Positions 6,348 to 12,392 of a stretch of 12,392 nt of DNA are shown here, piece by piece. Position numbers and translations under genes: made by a program. The DNA is from Actinomycetota bacterium. GTDB lineage: Bacteria; Actinomycetota; Acidimicrobiia; IMCC26256; BP-133. The first letter of the stretch is position 1. Each line of letters starts with the position of its first letter. Location: the NCBI GenBank assembly GCA_030838815.1, contig JAUZEX010000930.1, forward strand, positions 1 through 12,392. The letters run 5' to 3'. The notes under the pieces were generated by a model. That model searched no databases, was not told the DNA's origin, and saw only the letters and a program-made list of their open reading frames with translations.

Positions 6348-8141
6348 TCAGCCCACCGTCGGCGGCACTGGGGCGGTGAGGCGGGGAAGGTCGAGCATTT
6401 TGAGCGCCAACTCCACCTGGAGCCGCAGTTCGCCTCGCGAAGGGTCGCCCCCGACCAGCGTCCGGATCCGTTTCAGGCGGTACTTGAGTGTGTTGGCGTG
6501 GACGTACATCCGCTGGGCGGCCTCTCCGACGTTGTAGTCGGCCGATACCCATGCCCGCAGTGTGTCCACCAGGTCGGTGCCGTGCTCCAGGTCGTAGCGG
6601 ACGACGGTACCGAGGGCCTCGTCGACGAAGTCGCGCCGGTCGCGGGCGTTGTTGGGGCCGAGCAGCACCCGGTAGACGCCGAGGTGCTCGAAGGCCAGGG
6701 GGCGGTCGGCGATCTCCAGGGTGCGGGCGACGGCCAGGGCGCGCTCCGCCTCTTCCAGCGACTGGCCGAGAGCGCCGACGGTGGCGACCGCCGAGCCCAG
6801 GCAGAGGGAGAGCCGCAGCCCCGGCCGCACCTGCTCGCCGACGGACCGGAATTGCTCGAACAGCTCCTGGGCGAGCTGGAAATCGCCCTCCGGGTTGAGC
6901 GCCGGGAGCAGCAGGAGGAACCCGGACCGCCACGGTGCCACCGCCGCCACCCCGAGCACCTTGGCGCACACCTCGTTGAGGGCCGAGTAGAGACGGGATT
7001 GGGGACCCTGCATTTCTTCCTGCCAGCGGGCGGGGCGGGTGTCCCGGTCGCCCGGGGCGGCGGCCGCCTCCACCCGCGCCACGCGGCAGGCTCCGGGCAG
7101 GGTGTACCCGAGCCGGCGGAGCAGTCCCGCCGCCTCCTCCTCGTCGCGATAGCTGCCCGTGAACAGATCCTGAAGGACGTCGCCCTTGAGGCGCGACTCC
7201 ACCTCATAGGCACTCTGCTCCCGGAGCATCTCGAGGGCGAAGATGCCGGCGGCATGCTCGATGGCCCGGGTGTCGAGGACGTCGAGAGACGCCCCGGCCG
7301 GGAGCACCGCCAGGTAGCCGCCGAAGTGGGTTCCCACCGCGATCGGAGTGACGACGGGATGGTCGGCGGCCTCCGCACCGCGGCCGCCGCGCTCGGCGAC
7401 AGCACCCTGGCGGAGCCAGGACTGGCTCGGAACCTGGCCGTCGGGCCAGCGGGCGCTGGCCATCGGACGCAGGGCGGAGTCGAGGACCATCACCGGCCGG
7501 GCGATGAGGTCGGCCAGTCGCTCGGCCAGGGGCTCCATCCCGGGCGCGTCGAGTGCGGTGCGGGACAGCTCGGCCTGGAGGAACACGGCCCGCTCCAGCT
7601 GGCGGCTCTTCTCCCGCAGCTCCCGGAACATCTGGGCCGAGGAGACGCTCACCGCCATGAGGGGTGCCACCAGGGTGAGGAGGTCGAGGTCGGCCTGGTC
7701 GAAGTCGCCGCTCCGTTTGTTGATGGCGTGGAACACGCCGATGGGCCGGTCCTCCACGATGAGGGGGATCGACAGGATGTTGCGGGCGCCGAACATCTCG
7801 ACGAAGCGGTGGATCATCCGGGGATCGTGCTCGGCGTCGTTGCACAGGTAGGCGCGCTGGGAGAGAAACACGCGCACCGCGTTCCCCCCGGCCGAGAGCG
7901 GGACGTGGTACTCGGCGATCAGCTGCGGGTCGTCAATCCCGAAGGCCGGCAGCTGGAGCACGAGTTCGTCGCGGGCCGGGTCGTAGACCAGGAAGCCACC
8001 GGTCTCGACATCGAGGAGCCGGCTCACGGTCTCGATCAGCGTCCCGAGGGCGAGCTCGTAATCGGCGGCCGAGACCATGGCCCGGCCCACCCGCACGAGG
8101 GCGCTGATCTTGCGCTGGCTCTCCTCGATGTCGGCCGCCAT
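6348..8141 (-). CDS. GAF domain plus PucR/CdaR-type helix-turn-helix transcriptional regulator
   Basis: A 597-residue cytoplasmic regulator. A short N-terminal helix leads into a GAF sensory domain (about residues 25-165; typical stretches LLDVETGGFLVYDP, ARNILSIPLIVEDRPIGVFHAINK). A central region of about 350 residues includes a second possible ligand or dimerisation module and a CdaR-like middle domain (LCLGSAVATVGALGQSLEEAERAL). The C-terminus carries the PucR-family helix-turn-helix (about 523-563, NVGEAAQRMYVHANTLKYRLKRI). The ATG at 8141 is preceded by GGAGGG with 8-base spacing. It is convergent with the SDR (stops 10 bp apart) and divergent from the carboxylase genes, the usual position for a local regulator. 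GAF-PucR proteins of actinobacteria commonly control neighbouring catabolic genes. Whether it activates or represses is not visible. Confidence 0.92.
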   Translation of the reverse strand: MAADIEESQRKISALVRVGRAMVSAADYELALGTLIETVSRLLDVETGGFLVYDPARDELVLQLPAFGIDDPQLIAEYHVPLSAGGNAVRVFLSQRAYLCNDAEHDPRMIHRFVEMFGARNILSIPLIVEDRPIGVFHAINKRSGDFDQADLDLLTLVAPLMAVSVSSAQMFRELREKSRQLERAVFLQAELSRTALDAPGMEPLAERLADLIARPVMVLDSALRPMASARWPDGQVPSQSWLRQGAVAERGGRGAEAADHPVVTPIAVGTHFGGYLAVLPAGASLDVLDTRAIEHAAGIFALEMLREQSAYEVESRLKGDVLQDLFTGSYRDEEEAAGLLRRLGYTLPGACRVARVEAAAAPGDRDTRPARWQEEMQGPQSRLYSALNEVCAKVLGVAAVAPWRSGFLLLLPALNPEGDFQLAQELFEQFRSVGEQVRPGLRLSLCLGSAVATVGALGQSLEEAERALAVARTLEIADRPLAFEHLGVYRVLLGPNNARDRRDFVDEALGTVVRYDLEHGTDLVDTLRAWVSADYNVGEAAQRMYVHANTLKYRLKRIRTLVGGDPSRGELRLQVELALKMLDLPRLTAPVPPTVG

Positions 8142-8149
8142 GGATTGGT

Positions 8150-8155
8150 CCCTCC
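8150..8155 (-). promoter_or_regulatory. Shine-Dalgarno GGAGGG for the PucR-type regulator
   Basis: On the - strand GGAGGG lies 8 bases before the ATG ending at 8141. It supports this start and directly abuts the palindrome at 8156-8166. Confidence 0.6.
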
Positions 8156-8166
8156 GGCCAATGGCC
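8156..8166. promoter_or_regulatory. Perfect 11-bp palindrome in the regulator leader, candidate operator
   Basis: GGCCA-A-TGGCC is a perfect inverted repeat about a central A, starting one base beyond the regulator's Shine-Dalgarno. In this place a bound protein would cover the regulator's own leader, which would suit autoregulation. Short GC-rich palindromes also arise by chance, so this is only a candidate. Confidence 0.35.
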
Positions 8167-8217
8167 TGTGCTCCGGATGCAGCCTAAACCGCGCCGTGTT
8201 CCCGAGATCTGTGCTCC

Positions 8218-8250
8218 CCGGACAATTCGATGGCTCCATCTTTTGTCCGG
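8218..8250. promoter_or_regulatory. 33-bp nested inverted repeat, candidate operator or leader hairpin
   Basis: Outer arms CCGGACAA (8218-8225) and TTGTCCGG (8243-8250) are a perfect 8-bp inverted repeat. Inside them GATGG (8229-8233) and CCATC (8236-8240) are a second perfect 5-bp inverted repeat with a 2-base centre. In all 26 of 33 bases are symmetric. It sits 68 bp before the carboxylase start and 77 bp before the regulator start, the expected place for a regulator binding site; if transcribed it could also fold as an RNA hairpin. Confidence 0.6.
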
Positions 8251-8263
8251 ACCGTACATGGTC
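8250..8263. promoter_or_regulatory. Small inverted repeat GACC-N6-GGTC next to the main palindrome
   Basis: GACC (8250-8253) and GGTC (8260-8263) flank GTACAT. It shares base 8250 with the right arm of the larger palindrome. It may be an accessory half-site or chance. Confidence 0.25.
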
Positions 8264-8317
8264 GGCCGGAGGGTGGAGTGCGAGGCTCGTCCCGTTCCGG
8301 CGACCGAGGGGGAGGAC

Positions 8318-10249
8318 ATGTATACGGTCGACATCGACACCGGCGGCACCATGACGGACGGGCTGGTGGCCGACGGCAGCGAGCTCCACGCGATCAAGGT
8401 CGACACCACCCCGCACGACTTCACGGTGTCGTTCCGCCAGATCCTGGTGGAAGCGGCCCGGACGTTGGGTTACGAGGAGGACGTCTCCGGGTTCCTCGAC
8501 CACGTGTCGTTCATCCGATGGTCGTCGACGATCACCTCCAACGTCCTCGGCGAGGGCAACGGGGCGAAGGTCGGGCTCCTCGTCCGGCAGGGCCACGAGG
8601 CCGACCTGTACGGCTCCGGCCGTTCGCCGGCACTCGGGACGCTCGTGGCCGAGCACAACGTGATCGGCCTGCCGGACAAGCCGACCGAGGTCGACGTCCT
8701 CACCGCCGTCAAGGCGCTGTTCGAAGAGGGCGTGCGGCGCATCTGCGTCAGCCTCGACGGCACCTTCCCCGACAACGGCGCCGAACGGGACGTCGCCGGG
8801 ATCGTGGAGGCCCAGTATCCCGACCACTACCTGGGTGCCGTGCCGGTGGTCATCGGCAGCGAGATGGCCCAGGTCCACGACGACGCCACCCGCACCCACT
8901 GCTCGCTCATCAATGCCTACACCCATACCCGGCTGGCCTCGGCGCTGTTTCAGGCCGAGGACATGCTGAAGTACGACGAGGGATGGGACGGGCCGCTCCT
9001 TGTCGGCCACATCAACGGCGGTGTCGCCCGAGTCGGCAAGACCAAGGCGCTCGACACCATCGAGTCCGGACCGGTGTTCGGCACCTACGCCTCGGCCTAT
9101 CTGGCCCGGCGCTACGCCCTCTCCGACGTCATCTGCCTCGACGTCGGAGGGACGACCGCCAAGGCCAGCGTCGTCCTCGGCGGAGAGCCGATGTCCACCC
9201 GCGACGGCGACATCTTCGACATCCCGGTGCGGGCGGCACTCCCCCTGCTGCGCTCCGCCGTCCTCGGCGGCGGCAGCGTCGCCCGGCCCGTGCCCGGCGA
9301 GGGCACCGTGCGGCTCGGCCCCGACAGCATGGGCGCCGCACCAGGACCGGCCTGCTACGGCCTCGGCGGCGACCAGGCCACGCTCACCGACGCCTTCCTC
9401 ATCCTGGGGTACCTCGACCCCGCCCGGTTCCTTGGCGGCCGCCGCACCCTCGACGTGGCCCGGGCCGAGGAGGTTCTCACCCGGCAGCTGGCCGAGCCGC
9501 TCGGGGTGAGCGCGGAGGAGGCCGCCACCCTGGTGGTCGACACGGCGGTGGGCATCGTCGCCGACCTCGTGACGTCCACGCTGGACAAGGCCGGCCTCGA
9601 CCCGGCCGACGTCACCCTCTTCGCCTACGGCGGCAACGGTTCGATGTTCGCCGCGCCGGTGGCAGAACGGCTCGGGATCTCCACCGCCCGGGTGTTCGGC
9701 CTCGGCCCGGTCTTCGCCGCCTTCGGGTCCTCGGTGTCCGATGTCGTCCACGTCTACGAGCGCAGCCTTGGCGGCGCGGCCGACGTCCGGGCCGCCGCCG
9801 ACGACCTGGTGGCCACCGCCCGCCGAGACCTCGAAGCAGAGGGCTTCGACGCCGACGCCGCCACCATCGACGTCGAGCTCGACCTGGCCGGCAATGGATC
9901 GGCGGGCCGGTTGGTGCGGGCGGGGACGATCGACGAGGCGTTGTCCGACGCCCGGGGTGGGCACGTCGAGGTGGCGCGCATCCGGGCCCGCTACCCGGTC
10001 GGCGCCTACGAGCCCGTCGGTCATCCGTCGACTCACACGTCGACGACGCCGGCGCCGCTCGCCCGGCGACCCGTGTCGCTGGGCGGCGTGCGACACCAGA
10101 CCGCGATCTACGACTGGGGGAGCCTGACGGGACGCGGCCCGGTGGAGGGGCCGGCGATCGCGGTGGGGGAGACCATGACGTGTCTCGTCCCACCCGGCTG
10201 GTCGCTGTCGATCGACGAGTTCGCCAACGGCGTCCTGCGCCAGGGTTGA
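8318..10249 (+). CDS. Hydantoinase A/ketone carboxylase ATPase subunit (HyuA-like, resembles ApcA)
   Basis: A 643-residue member of the hydantoinase/oxoprolinase/acetone carboxylase family (ASKHA-type ATPase fold). The ATG at 8318 follows AGGGGGAGGAC; an open GTG at 8168 would add 50 residues that cover the operator region and resemble no family sequence. The first phosphate motif is DTGGTMTD (7-14). The second nucleotide motif is DVGGTTAKAS from D275, a version known in some HyuA proteins. GPACYGLGGDQATLTDA and a late FAYGGNGSMFAAPVAERLGI (from about 435) follow; the latter has F where GGAGPxH is usual. In acetophenone carboxylase (ApcA and ApcC, alpha and alpha-prime) such subunits bind ATP and activate substrate or bicarbonate. 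Size (about 68 kDa) and place before a gamma-like gene suit ApcA. Hydantoinase or another ketone carboxylase remain alternatives. Confidence 0.88.
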   Translation: MYTVDIDTGGTMTDGLVADGSELHAIKVDTTPHDFTVSFRQILVEAARTLGYEEDVSGFLDHVSFIRWSSTITSNVLGEGNGAKVGLLVRQGHEADLYGSGRSPALGTLVAEHNVIGLPDKPTEVDVLTAVKALFEEGVRRICVSLDGTFPDNGAERDVAGIVEAQYPDHYLGAVPVVIGSEMAQVHDDATRTHCSLINAYTHTRLASALFQAEDMLKYDEGWDGPLLVGHINGGVARVGKTKALDTIESGPVFGTYASAYLARRYALSDVICLDVGGTTAKASVVLGGEPMSTRDGDIFDIPVRAALPLLRSAVLGGGSVARPVPGEGTVRLGPDSMGAAPGPACYGLGGDQATLTDAFLILGYLDPARFLGGRRTLDVARAEEVLTRQLAEPLGVSAEEAATLVVDTAVGIVADLVTSTLDKAGLDPADVTLFAYGGNGSMFAAPVAERLGISTARVFGLGPVFAAFGSSVSDVVHVYERSLGGAADVRAAADDLVATARRDLEAEGFDADAATIDVELDLAGNGSAGRLVRAGTIDEALSDARGGHVEVARIRARYPVGAYEPVGHPSTHTSTTPAPLARRPVSLGGVRHQTAIYDWGSLTGRGPVEGPAIAVGETMTCLVPPGWSLSIDEFANGVLRQG

Positions 10250-10264
10250 AAGGGAGGGGGAGGA

Positions 10265-10660
10265 ATGACGACGACCCGCATCCGCTTCACCGAGTACCTC
10301 GACCTCGACCTCGACGGTGAGGCGTGGCGCTGCAACCGCTGCGATACCGAGCTCGTCTCGGCTCGGCGCCCCTACAAGGAGGGGTGCCTCGTCTACGAGC
10401 GCGATCCCCGCGAGATCCATCCGCCGCTGATCGAGGGGGCCTTCACATTCTCGCCCGACCCTGACTGGGTGCGGATCCTGGAGTTCTACTGCCCCGGCTG
10501 CGGCGCCCAGGTGGAGACCGAATATCTCCCACCGGGGCATCCCATCACCGTCGACATCGAGCTCGACGTCGACCGGTTGAAGGCCCGCCTGGCCAGCGGT
10601 GAGATCCGGATCGAGGACGGCCGCCTGGCGGTGGCCGAGGGCCGGGAGGTGACGCTGTGA
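10265..10660 (+). CDS. Acetone carboxylase gamma-like small subunit (resembles ApcB)
   Basis: A 131-residue protein of the acetone carboxylase gamma family. Two CxxC pairs, C23/C26 (RCNRC) and C76/C79 (YCPGC), form a likely zinc-binding knuckle of the type seen in these small subunits. Between them is YKEGCLVYERDPREIHPP, typical of the family in spacing and charge. The N-terminus repeats LD three times (LDLDLDG), from a triplicated CTCGAC at 10298-10315. The C-terminal third (VDIELDVDRL onward) is acidic. ATG 10265 comes 15 bp after the HyuA-like stop and follows a purine run, GGGAGGGGGAGGA. Its stop overlaps the GTG of the next gene. In acetophenone carboxylase the matching gamma subunit (ApcB, about 15 kDa) is structural in the core complex. 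It could equally serve another ketone carboxylase. Confidence 0.87.
   Translation: MTTTRIRFTEYLDLDLDGEAWRCNRCDTELVSARRPYKEGCLVYERDPREIHPPLIEGAFTFSPDPDWVRILEFYCPGCGAQVETEYLPPGHPITVDIELDVDRLKARLASGEIRIEDGRLAVAEGREVTL
10645..10652 (+). promoter_or_regulatory. Strong Shine-Dalgarno GGAGGTGA for the second HyuA-like gene
   Basis: GGAGGTGA inside the end of the gamma-like gene, with the GGAGG core 7 bases before the GTG at 10657. It supports that GTG, which also overlaps the preceding stop as GTGA. Confidence 0.65.
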
Positions 10661-12392
10661 GCACTGTCACTCGCAACATCGGCCCGGAGAATCGGCTGAA
10701 CTCGATCGACATCGACGTCGGCGGAACCTTCACCGACTTCGTCCTCACCCTCGACGGTGAGCGCACCATCGCCAAGGCCCCGACCACCCCCTACGACCTC
10801 TCGGTGTGCTTCATGAACGCCATCGAGGAGGGGGCGGCCGAGGCCGGCCTGACGTTGGAGGAGCTCCTCCCCCGCATCGACGTCGTCCGCTACTCGACGA
10901 CGGTGGCCATGAACCGCCTCATCGAGCGGAAGGGCCCCCGCGTCGGACTCATCACCACCGAGGGTCACGAGGACGCCGTCCTCATCGGCCGGGGCGCCCA
11001 GTGGACCGACGGCACCCGGCTGGCCGAGCGCCGCAACCTGGCCGTCCAGCACAAGCCCGAGCCGATCGTGCCCCGGCGCCTCATCGTGGGGGTGAAGGAG
11101 CGGATCGACTCCACCGGCACCATCATGCGGCCCCTCGACGAGGACGACGTGCGCCGCAAGCTGCGCATCCTCATGGAGCGCGGTGCCCGAGCCATCGTGG
11201 TGTCATTGCTGTGGAGCTTCATGAATCCCGACCACGAGCGGCGCGTCCGGGAGATCATCCGGGAGGAGTACAAGGCCTTCCACATCGGCTACCTGCCGGT
11301 GGTGCTGTCCTCGCAGGTGGTGGCCAAGCTCGGCGAATACGAGCGGACGATGACCGCCGTTCTCGACGCCTACCTCCAGCGGGCCATGCAGACGGAGCTG
11401 TCGTCCACCTGGGACAAGCTCCGCGAGGCCGGCTACCGGGGTAGCTTCCTCATGATCCACAACTCCGGCGGCTCCGGCGAGGTGTTCAAGACGACCGCCA
11501 GCCGGACGTACAACGGCGGCCCGGTGTCGGGCCTCATGGGCTCCTACCACCTGGCCCAGAGCCTGGGCTACCACAACGTCGTGGCCGGCGACATGGGCGG
11601 GACCAGCTTCGACATCGGCCTGGTGGTGGGCGACTCCGTCCGCAACTACGAGTTCCGCCCGATCATCGACCGCTGGATGGTCAGCATCACCATGCTGCAG
11701 ACCCTGTCCATCGGCGCCGGCGGCGGTTCCATCGCCTGGATCAATCCCATCGGCAACCAGCTCAACGTCGGGCCCCGCAGCGCAGGCTCCATGCCCGGCC
11801 CGGTCTGCTACGACCAGGGCGGCGCGGAGCCGACCGTCACCGACGCCGACGTCGTCCTCGGCTACATCAACCCCGACACGTACTATGGCGGCCGCATGCC
11901 CCTCAACCGGGCCAAGGCGGAGCGGGCCATCCGGCAACGGATCGCCGAACCCCTTGCTGTGTCCGTCGAGGAGGCGGCGGCGCTGATCCGGCGCATCGTC
12001 GATCAGAACATGGCGTCGGCCATCAAGCGGGAGATCCACCTTCGGGGCTACCACCCGGAGGACTTCATCCTCTTCGCCTTCGGCGGGGCCGGCCCGACCC
12101 ACGTCTCCGGCTACCTCGGCGACCTGGCCAAGGCGATCGTCTTTCCCTCCGCGCCGGTGTTCTGCGCCCTGGGAAGCTCGATCATGGACATCGTCCACGT
12201 CTACGAGACGTCGAAACGGATGATCTTCCTCGAGTCCCTCACCCAGAAGTGGACGGAGGACTACGAGTCGTTCAACGCCGCCGTCCGCCAACTCATGGAC
12301 CAGGCCCGCCAGGACCTCCTGGCCGAAGGCCTCCCGGACGACGGGGCGACGTTCAGCCTCGAGCTCGACATGCTCTACGGCGGGCAGGTCAA
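10657..12392 (+). CDS. Second HyuA-like ketone carboxylase ATPase subunit (resembles ApcC), cut by window end
   Basis: Open from GTG 10657 to the window edge: 578 full codons and no stop. It belongs to the same HyuA family as the gene at 8318 but is clearly divergent from it. The first phosphate motif is canonical, DVGGTFTD (20-27); the second is DMGGTSFD from D312; GPVCYDQGGAEPTVTDADVVLGY and FAFGGAGPTH (from 473) keep the usual residues, including the histidine lost in the first paralogue. Related subunits (ApcC, AcxA) run to about 700 or more residues, so perhaps 100-150 residues lie outside. The order HyuA-like, gamma-like, HyuA-like matches apcA-apcB-apcC. Being the more canonical ATPase of the pair, it may be the main phosphorylating subunit; that is inference. 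Confidence 0.9.
   Translation, partial: MSTVTRNIGPENRLNSIDIDVGGTFTDFVLTLDGERTIAKAPTTPYDLSVCFMNAIEEGAAEAGLTLEELLPRIDVVRYSTTVAMNRLIERKGPRVGLITTEGHEDAVLIGRGAQWTDGTRLAERRNLAVQHKPEPIVPRRLIVGVKERIDSTGTIMRPLDEDDVRRKLRILMERGARAIVVSLLWSFMNPDHERRVREIIREEYKAFHIGYLPVVLSSQVVAKLGEYERTMTAVLDAYLQRAMQTELSSTWDKLREAGYRGSFLMIHNSGGSGEVFKTTASRTYNGGPVSGLMGSYHLAQSLGYHNVVAGDMGGTSFDIGLVVGDSVRNYEFRPIIDRWMVSITMLQTLSIGAGGGSIAWINPIGNQLNVGPRSAGSMPGPVCYDQGGAEPTVTDADVVLGYINPDTYYGGRMPLNRAKAERAIRQRIAEPLAVSVEEAAALIRRIVDQNMASAIKREIHLRGYHPEDFILFAFGGAGPTHVSGYLGDLAKAIVFPSAPVFCALGSSIMDIVHVYETSKRMIFLESLTQKWTEDYESFNAAVRQLMDQARQDLLAEGLPDDGATFSLELDMLYGGQV

Larger units (their letters stand above)
8142..8317. promoter_or_regulatory. Divergent promoter region between regulator and carboxylase operon
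   Basis: A 176-bp non-coding stretch from which both the - strand regulator and the + strand carboxylase genes must be transcribed. It is locally less GC-rich than the genes around 8222-8246. It holds the two palindromes listed separately and several TCCGGA or similar CCGGA/TCCGG boxes (near 8153, 8172, 8218, 8246 and 8265). I could not identify convincing -35/-10 pairs in either direction. Confidence 0.6.

Noticed and set aside
6338..6420. Possible bidirectional terminator at the convergent SDR/regulator ends
   Set aside because: Only 10 bp separate the stops; CACCG/CGGTG elements nearby give a weak hairpin without a T-run in either direction.
8168..8317. Upstream GTG start giving the first HyuA-like protein 50 more residues
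   Set aside because: The added peptide resembles no family sequence, would translate through the 33-bp palindrome, and lacks a good Shine-Dalgarno; the ATG at 8318 has a strong purine run and begins right at the ATPase fold.
6498..8354. 618-residue open frame on the + strand opposite the regulator
   Set aside because: It is the antisense shadow of a well-supported GAF-PucR gene and shows no domain or start signal of its own.
10298..10315. Tandem CTCGAC x3
   Set aside because: It is in frame, codes for LDLDLD in the gamma-like subunit, and is too short and ordinary for GC-rich codon use to call a repeat element.
8036..10540. 834-residue open frame on the - strand opposite the HyuA-like and gamma-like genes
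   Set aside because: Composition is His/Gly/Asp/Glu-rich without any motif, as expected from the reverse of high-GC coding DNA; it is antisense to clear family members and crosses the intergenic operator region.

Overview
The window is very GC-rich, gene-dense DNA with frequent GTG starts, 4-bp ATGA/GTGA stop-start overlaps and purine-rich Shine-Dalgarno sites. Protein style (Ala/Arg/Gly/Val-rich, actinobacterial-looking LivHMGF and a GAF-PucR regulator) suggests a high-GC actinomycete, perhaps Acidimicrobiia or a related uncultured lineage. The taxonomic placement is inference. No RNA gene, mobile element, CRISPR array or origin was seen.

Left block (1-5592, + strand): the tail of an unidentified gene, probably the substrate-binding protein, followed by a branched-chain-amino-acid-type (HAAT) ABC importer in the order livH-livM-livG-livF, every junction overlapping. 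The same transcription unit continues without a gap into a 502-aa exported protein with a C-terminal membrane anchor, then a 126-aa two-helix membrane protein. Neither of these two has a function I recognise.

Middle block (5633-8141): a short-chain dehydrogenase/reductase (SDR) 40 bp further on in the same direction, with an unusual C-terminus, then a convergent gene on the - strand for a 597-aa GAF plus PucR-type helix-turn-helix regulator. The regulator is transcribed away from the right block across a 176-bp divergent intergenic region. That region holds a 33-bp nested palindrome and a second 11-bp palindrome, both good operator candidates.

Right block (8318-12392, + strand): a HyuA-like ATPase subunit (643 aa), a small four-cysteine acetone-carboxylase-gamma-like subunit (131 aa) and a second HyuA-like subunit cut by the window edge. 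Two HyuA-type subunits flanking a small zinc-type subunit is the arrangement known for acetophenone carboxylase (apcA-apcB-apcC). A HyuB-like subunit should follow beyond the right edge.

Working model (inference): the importer with its envelope accessory proteins brings in an organic compound; the SDR oxidises a secondary alcohol to a ketone (as 1-phenylethanol dehydrogenase does beside apc in Aromatoleum); the ATP-dependent ketone carboxylase carboxylates it; and the GAF-PucR protein senses the substrate and controls the carboxylase operon from the palindromic intergenic region. The actual substrate cannot be read from sequence.
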